NCBI GenBank assembly: GCA_949063825.1
Contig: CARSRA010000002.1
Location: 1 to 64,000 of the forward strand
Origin: an uncultured Candidatus Saccharibacteria bacterium
GTDB taxonomy: Bacteria; Patescibacteriota; Saccharimonadia; Saccharimonadales; Saccharimonadaceae
Length of the DNA stretch: 64,000 nucleotides
Direction of reading: 5' to 3'
A program made the position numbers and the translations under genes. Numbering within the stretch: position 1 is the first letter of the stretch; each line of letters opens with the position of its first letter. This document shows positions 9,401 through 15,842 of the stretch, piece by piece. The notes beneath the pieces were generated by a model that did not search any database, had not been told where the DNA came from, and saw only the letters and a program-made list of their open reading frames with translations.

Positions 9401-10363
9401 ATTGCTCGTGGTCTTCCGCGTGTCGAGGAGTTGCTCGAAGCTCGTACGCCAAAGGGTCAGGCTTATGTTACTCCGATCGACGGTGTTGTGACGGTTTTCG
9501 AAGAGAATAATAAATATGTCGTTACGATTACACCGGAAGCCGGTGAGACTCTGCGTCTAGAATTGGACGGTCGCAAGGCTAAAGTTAAGGACGGCGCGAG
9601 CGTACAGACGGGTGATGTTTTGGCTGACCGTGGTCGCGGTAAGGATCCGTTGATTTGTACCGTTGACGGTATCGCTGAGTTGACGGAAAATGCGATCGTT
9701 GTGGTTGCCGGCGCTGGCGCAGCAGTACGCATGGAAGTTCCAGGGGATGCTGAGATCTTGGTCCACGATGGAGATAAACTGAAACAGGGTGATCGTATTA
9801 CGACTGGGTCTTTGAATCTTCAAGATCTTTTGAAGTATAAGGGCGCTGAGGCTACTGCACGCTACATTATGAATGATGTGACAGCGGTGTACGCGGCGCA
9901 GGGTCACGAGATCTCTGCTAAACACCTCGAGATTATCGTACGACAAATGTTTAGTCGCGTAATGATCGACGAAGCAGGTGACTCGCAGTTTGTAGCCGGT
10001 GATATTGTCTCCAAGGCGGCAATCTTGGCCGAGAACAAACGACTTGAGGAGGCTGGTAAGGAACTTGCAACTTACCAAAATCTATTGCTTGGCATCACTA
10101 AGGTGAGCATCTGGAGCGATAGCTTCCTGTCGGCGGCAAGCTTCCAGGATACTACGAGGGTTCTAATTAATGCCGCGATTAATGGTCGGGTTGATCATCT
10201 GAACGGCCTGAAAGAGAACGTGATTATTGGTCGCAAGATCCCAGTCGGTACCGGCGTAACGCCATTGGATGTGACGGATGCAATTGCGGATGAGCTAGAA
10301 GCTGAAACCGAGGATATGGAAAGTAGCGAAGAACCATCGGTTGAAGATATTGCTGAGATGTAA
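6494..10363 (+). CDS. rpoC: DNA-directed RNA polymerase subunit beta'
   Basis: The 1289-residue beta' subunit carries the catalytic Mg2+ motif NADYDGDQMAVH (about 517-528). The ATG at 6494 is chosen over upstream in-frame codons because GGAGAGGAG lies just before it and MAWMDNF begins the conserved part. An Ala/Glu-rich coiled-coil insertion sits at about 150-230. Both zinc-binding sites of the usual beta' are missing. Between GPTKD (about 59-63) and RRERMGH (about 94-100), where four cysteines normally sit, there are none. In the second site, around 904-940 before VGVIAAQSLGEPGTQL, the Cys residues are replaced by Thr, Ser and Val. The gene ends 18 nt before a strong terminator. Confidence 0.97.
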   Translation: MAWMDNFISANDFDSIRLSVASKEDILGWSYGEVLKPETINYRTQKPERDGLFCERIFGPTKDINPHDNKLKGVRSREAAVDKEGNLVTKSISRRERMGHITLAAPVAHIWFMRGTPSALSVLLNLTVKNIEKVVYFASYLIIDAKDEEIATKLQDLEAQTVASREAIRVRYEQLTEDQNANIAALADEQAKETEALEADYNMRKSALESLQKGAVISEQAYRSLPDDYDELVEVEMGATAIKRLLDEIDLKTMISELREEAEDAKGQKEKKLMKRLKVLEGMEAAGIKPIDLILTVVPVIPPDLRPMIPLPGGRFATSDLNDLYRRVINRNNRLKKLVELNAPAVICHNEMRMLQEAVDALIDNSAVHGSRSANSTNGRRKLKSISDLLKGKQGRFRQNLLGKRVDYSGRSVIVVGPELKLNECGLPKLMALELFKPFVISQLIAEDKAPNIRSATRMIDAGEAVVWDALDEAIKGKYVLLNRAPSLHRLSVQAFQPKLIEGKAIQLHPLVASGFNADYDGDQMAVHLPLSEAAQAEARELMSASKNLLKPADGAPVLAIYQDVVLGCYYLTYNKPGIKADEIKPYSSVYEAEMAYDQGVIELQTPIRVFAKGEIRNTTLGRVIFNEILPKDYPYDDSVQNSKQLKRVMANIFDNYGTETTVKTADAMKNLAFEYETIASISTAKGDYPTYPEIDDFIAAGDAKTALIQEQFDQGMVTEEERYKLTVNNWRDIDKQISDFLKSKLAEMDTDIAVMVNSGARGSISNIKLASAEIGIMVDINNNEIELPVKSSYKKGLNTLESFIATRGARQGQVSTALRTADSGYLTRRLVDVAQDVFTTDEEAEDPGFAVLREESDYTGIGFAARLAGRYAAETVPGYIDAGELISNETAAQIEADDKIDSVKIQSVLTTTAVSGVPRKSYGVDMSTRELVEAHQPVGVIAAQSLGEPGTQLTLDTKHGSGVAGSGAIARGLPRVEELLEARTPKGQAYVTPIDGVVTVFEENNKYVVTITPEAGETLRLELDGRKAKVKDGASVQTGDVLADRGRGKDPLICTVDGIAELTENAIVVVAGAGAAVRMEVPGDAEILVHDGDKLKQGDRITTGSLNLQDLLKYKGAEATARYIMNDVTAVYAAQGHEISAKHLEIIVRQMFSRVMIDEAGDSQFVAGDIVSKAAILAENKRLEEAGKELATYQNLLLGITKVSIWSDSFLSAASFQDTTRVLINAAINGRVDHLNGLKENVIIGRKIPVGTGVTPLDVTDAIADELEAETEDMESSEEPSVEDIAEM

Positions 10364-10381
10364 TCGCGCTTCGATAAAAAC

Positions 10382-10415
10382 AAAAGAGATCCCCAATTTT
10401 CAGGGGGTCTCTTTT
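10382..10415 (+). terminator. Rho-independent terminator after rpoC
   Basis: AAAAGAGATCCCC pairs with GGGGGTCTCTTTT across an 8-nt loop: a strong stem with A-tract and T-tract. It ends the rpoB-rpoC transcript. Confidence 0.9.
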
Positions 10416-10450
10416 ATGAGAGGAGATTACTGCCTTTTGAGTCTTAATTC

Positions 10451-10479
10451 TTTTTGTCTGAGTTTCACCGTGTTATAAT
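10451..10479 (+). promoter_or_regulatory. Promoter of the gatCAB operon (leaderless)
   Basis: TTTTTG (10451-10456), a 17-nt spacer and an extended -10 TGTTATAAT (hexamer 10474-10479). The ATG of gatC is at 10487, 7 nt after the box, so transcription should begin at or next to the start codon. Confidence 0.6.
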
Positions 10480-10486
10480 GATAAAT

Positions 10487-10774
10487 ATGGAAATTAATCA
10501 AGAAACTATAGCACACTTGGCTGAGTTGTCGAATTTTTCTTTGAGCGAGGAGGAGAGCCGACGTTTAGAGACGGATCTTGCTGGAATTATAGATTATATC
10601 TCCCAATTAGACGAGCTAAATACTGAGGGGGTTGAGCCGACCTATCAAGTATTCGAAATGGAGAATGTTTGGCGTCCAGATGAAATTGAACCACAAGAAG
10701 CGGATCCGGATCAACTTTTGGCTTTGACAAAAGAAGTGCAAAATCATCAAATAAAAGTACCGAAAGTATTGTAG
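10487..10774 (+). CDS. gatC: Asp/Glu-tRNA amidotransferase subunit C
   Basis: GatC (95 residues) clamps GatA to GatB in the complex that converts Glu-tRNAGln and Asp-tRNAAsn to the amidated forms. The sequence from MEINQETIAHLAELSNF through the LDELNTEGVEPTYQ block is typical of GatC. I start it at 10487 rather than at an in-frame codon 33 nt upstream, because that stretch contains the promoter. It leads the operon gatC-gatA-12215-gatB-helicase. Having GatCAB implies indirect charging of tRNAGln and/or tRNAAsn. Confidence 0.9.
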   Translation: MEINQETIAHLAELSNFSLSEEESRRLETDLAGIIDYISQLDELNTEGVEPTYQVFEMENVWRPDEIEPQEADPDQLLALTKEVQNHQIKVPKVL

Positions 10775-10781
10775 GAGGGTG

Positions 10782-12215
10782 ATGAAAACTGCGAGTAAGG
10801 ATTTAACGGCGGTTAGTTTGGTAAAAGAAGCGCTGGAGAAAGCGCACCATTATCAGCCAGATTATCATGTTTTCAATTGGATTAACGACGCCGCTATTCA
10901 GCGAGCGGAGGAGATTGACCGTCGAATTGCCGCTGGCGAGGATGTCGGTAGGCTGGCCGGTGTGCCATATGCGGTGAAGGACAATTTTTTGACCAATGAG
11001 GGCGATACGACGGCTTCGGCACGAATTCTAGAAGGCTTTGAAAGTCCAGTCACGGCTACGGCAGTCAAGAAACTTGAAGCCGAGGGTGCGATCATGATCG
11101 GTCGCACGAATCTCGATGCTTTTGCTCACGGATCAAGCACCGAGAACAGTTATTTTGGGCCAACTAAAAATTCGCGCGATCTTGAGCGGGTTGCAGGTGG
11201 TAGTTCAGGTGGCTCAGCGGTGGCAGTAGCGCTAGGGATCGTGCCGTTCACGACTGGTACAGATACAGGTGGAAGTATTCGCCAACCAGCCAGTTTCAAT
11301 GGCGTTTTTGGATTTAAACCGACTTATGGTGCGATCAGTCGGTATGGGGTCGTAGCAATGACCTCCAGTTTAGACTGCGTAGGCTTTTTTGCTCAAGATG
11401 CGGCTGATATTGACTTACTGATGCGAATTTGTGCTGGGCAAGATCCGTATGATCTCACGAGTCTACCTGATTATTATGGTAAAGAGCAGGTTTTCGATGA
11501 CCCGGTGAAGAAGATTGGCGCAGTAAAGGATTTTGACAGCGAAGCAATTGCCCCAGAGATTCGTGCAGTCCTTAAACAAGCAATTGAAGAGCTGCGCGAA
11601 AATGGTCATGAAGTAATCGAGCTAGAAATGCCAGCCTTGAAATATGCGCTAGCGGCGTATTATATTATCACGCCAGCTGAGATCGCCAGTAACCTTAGTC
11701 GTCATGATGGCATCCGTTACGGTTTCCGTAGTGAAAATAGTACAGGGCTTACGGAATTATACCGAAACACCCGTGGCGAAGGCTTTATGCCGGAGAATAA
11801 GCGTCGGATTATGGTTGGTAACTTTGTGCTAAGTAGTGGATTTTATGATGCGTATTACCTAAAGGCGGCAAAAGCTCGTACGGTATTGATCCGTGAATTT
11901 GAAAAAGCTTTTGAAAAATGTGATTTCTTATTAATGCCAGTGAGTCCGAATCCAGCTTTCAAGCTTGGTGAGAAAGTTAATGATCCAGTAGCGATGTACT
12001 TGGAAGATGTTTTGTCGGTACCTCTGAATTTAGCGGGATTGCCAGGTATTAGCGTACCAGTCGGCGAGACTGATGCTGGCTTGCCGGTTGGTCTACAGCT
12101 AGCGGGGCCGCGCCGTAGTGATCGTGAACTCCTGCGCTTTGCTGGAGAGATGCATAAAAATAGTGCCGCTGGTAGTACTGAGCGTCACGTTGATATTATG
12201 GGAGGAAAAGATTGA
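10782..12215 (+). CDS. gatA: Asp/Glu-tRNA amidotransferase subunit A (amidase)
   Basis: GatA (477 residues) releases ammonia from glutamine for tRNA-bound Glu or Asp. The amidase signature is complete: catalytic Lys66 in AVKDNF, the glycine/serine loop GGSSGGS at about 139-145, and TDTGGSIRQPA with the second catalytic Ser. AGGAGG at 10773-10778 precedes both a GTG at 10779 and the ATG at 10782; I prefer the ATG, though spacing is short either way. The stop TGA overlaps the next ATG by one base, so translation is coupled. The TGA stop shows that the code is not the TGA=Gly variant. Confidence 0.95.
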   Translation: MKTASKDLTAVSLVKEALEKAHHYQPDYHVFNWINDAAIQRAEEIDRRIAAGEDVGRLAGVPYAVKDNFLTNEGDTTASARILEGFESPVTATAVKKLEAEGAIMIGRTNLDAFAHGSSTENSYFGPTKNSRDLERVAGGSSGGSAVAVALGIVPFTTGTDTGGSIRQPASFNGVFGFKPTYGAISRYGVVAMTSSLDCVGFFAQDAADIDLLMRICAGQDPYDLTSLPDYYGKEQVFDDPVKKIGAVKDFDSEAIAPEIRAVLKQAIEELRENGHEVIELEMPALKYALAAYYIITPAEIASNLSRHDGIRYGFRSENSTGLTELYRNTRGEGFMPENKRRIMVGNFVLSSGFYDAYYLKAAKARTVLIREFEKAFEKCDFLLMPVSPNPAFKLGEKVNDPVAMYLEDVLSVPLNLAGLPGISVPVGETDAGLPVGLQLAGPRRSDRELLRFAGEMHKNSAAGSTERHVDIMGGKD

Positions 12216-12631
12216 TGCCATCTGCTGTATTTCTAGTTATCGCAATTATTGCAGTAGGGTTGCTCGCCCTGATCGCGATCGTGTTAAAGGGGAATAGTCG
12301 ACATAGCTTCGATAAGGAGGAATATCAGACTCGTTGGCTAAAGATTGAAAATGGTCTGCAGAAGTCCGATCCTAACAGCTATGCTATTGCGGTGATGAAC
12401 GGCGATAAGCTGCTTGATAAAGCGATGATTGAAATGGGGGTCGGGGGAAAGACGATGGGCGAACGCCTCAAGAGGGTAGATGGTCGTCTGTCGGATATTA
12501 ATAAAGTTTGGTATGCGCATAAGATTCGTAATCAGATTGCACATGAGCCGGATTTTTTGCTTGAATACACGACGGCAAATCGCGCATTAGCTAGTTTTAA
12601 GCAGGCATTAAAGGATTTAGGAGCGATTTAA
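12215..12631 (+). CDS. Membrane-anchored HEPN-like small protein between gatA and gatB
   Basis: This is a 138-residue protein of unknown role. Residues about 3-25 form one hydrophobic helix, followed by a soluble, mostly helical part. Near the C-terminus is RNQIAHE, which fits the R-x4-H pattern of HEPN-domain proteins (a superfamily with many RNases and RNA-binding members). Whether this is a genuine HEPN fold is inference. The start overlaps the gatA stop by one base after GGGAGGAAAAG, and its stop overlaps the gatB ATG by one base. Such locking inside a tRNA-amidation operon suggests co-production and perhaps a link to translation. Confidence 0.75.
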   Translation: MPSAVFLVIAIIAVGLLALIAIVLKGNSRHSFDKEEYQTRWLKIENGLQKSDPNSYAIAVMNGDKLLDKAMIEMGVGGKTMGERLKRVDGRLSDINKVWYAHKIRNQIAHEPDFLLEYTTANRALASFKQALKDLGAI

Positions 12632-14106
12632 TGGGTCAACCTTCTATTGTATCACAGATTAGCGAAATTGTCAATAGTGAAAGCGGAAAATCATACTTGC
12701 CAACGATTGGTATTGAATGTCACGTGCAACTTTCAACGAAGACGAAGTTATTTTCAGAGGTAGATAATGATGCGCGTGGTAAAGCGCCCAATTCTTGTGT
12801 TTCACCAGTTGATTATGGTCTGCCTGGCATGCTGCCAAGGTTAAATAAAAAAGCCGTAAATTATGCCATGAGGGCAGGATTGGCACTGAACTCCGAGATC
12901 AATCTCGAGTCGCGTTTTGATCGCAAACATTATTTTTATCCAGATTTACCTAAGGGATATCAGATCACACAGTTATTCCATCCGATTATCGGGGCCGGAT
13001 CGGTAGAATTGCCGGATGGGACTAAGATTCGAATTGAGCACGCACATCTCGAGGAGGATGCTGGCAAGTCGACGCATGAAAGTGATTATAGTTTGATTGA
13101 TTTGAATCGTGCCGGGACGCCGTTGGTGGAGATTGTTTCTATGCCGGATATTCATTCTGCAGCGCATGCGCGAGATTATACGAAGGAACTTTGGCGTCTG
13201 ATGACTTACGCTGGGGTGACGTTTGGTGATCTTTATAATGGCAATATGCGCTTTGATGTGAATATTAGTGTAGCTGAAGAGGGTAGTGCGGAGCTCGGCA
13301 CTAAAACTGAGGTGAAAAATCTGAACTCTTTTCGGAGTGTTGAACGGGTAGTCGAATACGAAATTCAGCGTCAAATTAAATTGCTTGAAGGTGGAGAGGC
13401 AATTCGTCAGGAGACGCGAGGATGGAATGATGCCACTGGTGAGACTACCGGACAACGCACCAAGGAGGGCGCAGCAGATTATCGTTATATGCCCGAGCCA
13501 GATTTACCGCCGATTCGCTTATCGACTGAGGTAGTAGAGGCTGAGCGAATGAAGTTGCCAAAGATGCCAGCCTGGTATCGTGACCAGTTTAATAGAGTGA
13601 TTGGTGCTGAAAACGTGGAAATCTTGCTTGATTATCGTCCGTTGATGGAAAAACTGGCTGAACTTGGGGATGAAGCAGCCGTAAAGAAGGTGGCGAATTT
13701 ATTTGCTTCGGTACTACTGGCAGAGGAGAATGCTAGCTTGCTGAATGATGAATTACCGACGCGCGAGCAGCTGCTGAAGCTAGTAGAAATGTTGGGGAAT
13801 AATCAACTTTCAAGTACTGGCGCCAAAGAGGTCTTTTTGAAGTTCTTTGATCCAGAGATGCACTATAAGGACACTGAGACGATTGCAAAAGAGCTTGGCG
13901 TAGTACAAGAGAATGATCTTAATGCACTTGAAGCGATTGTTGGTAGTGTGCTTGCAAAACCAGAAACCAAGAAGGCTCAGGATGATTATCGCGCTGGGCA
14001 GGAAAAAGTATTAGGGTTCCTAGTCGGGCAAGTCATGAAAGAGTCGCGAGGCAAGGCTAACCCTTCGAGTGTACAAGAGATTCTGAAAAAGAAGCTAGGA
14101 TCATAG
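12631..14106 (+). CDS. gatB: Asp/Glu-tRNA amidotransferase subunit B
   Basis: GatB (491 residues) is the kinase/tRNA-binding subunit that activates the tRNA-bound side chain. It shows the N-terminal block IGIECHVQLSTKTKLFS, the conserved DLNRAGTPLVEIV and FGDLYNGNMRFDVN segments, TEVKNLNSFRSVERVVEYE, RYMPEPDLPPI, and a C-terminal YqeY-like helical tail. Length is normal for the family. Its ATG overlaps the preceding stop, with an AGGATTTAGGAG ribosome-binding region upstream. A helicase gene follows after one base. Confidence 0.97.
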   Translation: MGQPSIVSQISEIVNSESGKSYLPTIGIECHVQLSTKTKLFSEVDNDARGKAPNSCVSPVDYGLPGMLPRLNKKAVNYAMRAGLALNSEINLESRFDRKHYFYPDLPKGYQITQLFHPIIGAGSVELPDGTKIRIEHAHLEEDAGKSTHESDYSLIDLNRAGTPLVEIVSMPDIHSAAHARDYTKELWRLMTYAGVTFGDLYNGNMRFDVNISVAEEGSAELGTKTEVKNLNSFRSVERVVEYEIQRQIKLLEGGEAIRQETRGWNDATGETTGQRTKEGAADYRYMPEPDLPPIRLSTEVVEAERMKLPKMPAWYRDQFNRVIGAENVEILLDYRPLMEKLAELGDEAAVKKVANLFASVLLAEENASLLNDELPTREQLLKLVEMLGNNQLSSTGAKEVFLKFFDPEMHYKDTETIAKELGVVQENDLNALEAIVGSVLAKPETKKAQDDYRAGQEKVLGFLVGQVMKESRGKANPSSVQEILKKKLGS

Positions 14107-14107
14107 C

Positions 14108-15838
14108 TTGCAGGCAGCCAAAGAATTACAGGAATGGTTTGCTAAACATGTAACTCTAGATGGTAAACCATATACTTTGGACCGAGACCAGGCCGCCGCG
14201 GTGCTCGACCGCCACCGGAATACTTTGGTGACGGCTCGGGCTGGTTCGGGGAAGACACGGGTAATTGTTGCAAAGACGGCTTATCTAGTGGCGGTCGAGC
14301 AGATCTCGCTCGGCGAGATCGCGATTTTCATGTTCAATCGCACCGCGGCGGCCGAGGTCAATGAACGTATTGCCTGCGTAAAAGTCGATGGTCGGACTCT
14401 GCCGGAAATTTCAGGTGATTTAGCAAGGAACGCTAATAAAAGTAATGATAAAGGTAGTTCACCTCAAACTACGATACCTCGAGTCGCTTCAACCTTTCAT
14501 AAATTTGCGCTTGATGTTGTTAGAATGACGGGTCTGAAGCCGGAAATTATTGATGAATCTACACATGACCAGCTAGTACGATCCGAGCTAAAGAAATCTA
14601 TAATCAAGACACGTCAAAAACTTTCCCCTGCTGATTACGGAGATATTTTAAAACTGACAAATAGTTTTATTACGCGGGCTGGGCAGAAATTTTGTGGCGA
14701 AGAGGGAATCGTGCGCCTAGGCAACGAAATTGAAATGTATGTGGCACGTCATAGTGAAGATCCGACTTACCATAAAGCCTTACGAATTCATCAACTGGCT
14801 TTTATGACGTATCTTGGCTATCTCGATCAGCTTCGGTTGCCGAAAATTGACTTTAATCTGCTTATGCAAAAGGCGACTGAGTTTTTGGAGGCGGCCGCTT
14901 CAGGGCAAATTTTCCCAGAAATTCGACAAAAATTTCGTAATCTGCGTTATCTAATGGTAGATGAGTATCAGGATTTTTCATATTTGTTTTATGCGATCAT
15001 CCGCGCGCTTCGGATGATTTGCTGCTCCGCGCATCTTTTTGCAGTCGGTGATGATTGGCAGGCGATCAATCGTTTTGCCGGTTCGGATGTGGACTACTTT
15101 TTGAATTTTGAAAAATATTTCTCGGAAGATTATCAAAATATTCCGCTGCTCACGAATTATCGTAGTGATCGATCAATCGTTGAGAATGCTAATGATTATA
15201 TGTTAAAAGAATACTGTCCCGAGGCGGAGCGTGCGATACCGTTTAGTCGTAAAAACGGTAAGATTCATCGCGAAAAATTGACAAAAGTTAAATTCGACCG
15301 AATGGATATCTTGGAGGATGGATTAGGCGATGGGCGTTACCAAACAATTTTGATCGATCAGATTCAAAAAGCCAAAAAGATGGCGGATCTTGGCGAAAAT
15401 CCTACCAAAACACTTCTTCCTGCGGCAAGAATGCTTAAAAAATGTGCAACGATAGTCCGACGCAATCGAGGTAAAACCATCATGTTGTTACATCGACATA
15501 ATTTCACTAGTACAGCCGGCGTTGATTTAACGGTTTTTGAGCATGCCCTGAAGCATGTGCTTGAAAAAGATGCAGTTTTAACGTTACAAGATTTTGCAAA
15601 GAGAATTCGTATTATGACGATGCACAAATCTAAGGGCCTCGAGGCGGACGTAGTAATTCTGCTTGAGCTGGATCAGGCACAGGTTCTAGCGAGCCATCCC
15701 TTTGCAACTATGTTTGAGGTTTTTGATGATAATCTTGAAACCGAAAAAGCTGACCAGCATCGATTGATCTATGTGGCGTTGACGAGAGCAAAACATAAAT
15801 TATATATGCTGACGAATGATCAAACTTTCCTGGCCTAA
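14108..15838 (+). CDS. UvrD/Rep-family (SF1A) DNA helicase
   Basis: A 576-residue ATP-dependent helicase, probably for DNA repair or replication restart. Walker A is ARAGSGKT, motif II is the DEYQD box, motif III contains VGDDWQAINRF, motif V is MTMHKSKGLEADVV and motif VI is YVALTRAKHKLYML. The protein is shorter than typical UvrD (about 720 residues), mainly through reduced 1B/2B insertions. It begins with TTG one base after the gatB stop, so it is the distal gene of the gat operon. A specific name (UvrD, Rep, PcrA or helicase IV) cannot be assigned. Confidence 0.85.
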   Translation: MQAAKELQEWFAKHVTLDGKPYTLDRDQAAAVLDRHRNTLVTARAGSGKTRVIVAKTAYLVAVEQISLGEIAIFMFNRTAAAEVNERIACVKVDGRTLPEISGDLARNANKSNDKGSSPQTTIPRVASTFHKFALDVVRMTGLKPEIIDESTHDQLVRSELKKSIIKTRQKLSPADYGDILKLTNSFITRAGQKFCGEEGIVRLGNEIEMYVARHSEDPTYHKALRIHQLAFMTYLGYLDQLRLPKIDFNLLMQKATEFLEAAASGQIFPEIRQKFRNLRYLMVDEYQDFSYLFYAIIRALRMICCSAHLFAVGDDWQAINRFAGSDVDYFLNFEKYFSEDYQNIPLLTNYRSDRSIVENANDYMLKEYCPEAERAIPFSRKNGKIHREKLTKVKFDRMDILEDGLGDGRYQTILIDQIQKAKKMADLGENPTKTLLPAARMLKKCATIVRRNRGKTIMLLHRHNFTSTAGVDLTVFEHALKHVLEKDAVLTLQDFAKRIRIMTMHKSKGLEADVVILLELDQAQVLASHPFATMFEVFDDNLETEKADQHRLIYVALTRAKHKLYMLTNDQTFLA

Positions 15839-15842
15839 ATTT

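Noticed and set aside
9557..10078. 173-codon minus-strand open frame inside rpoC
   Set aside because: Antisense to conserved beta' sequence, no translation signals.
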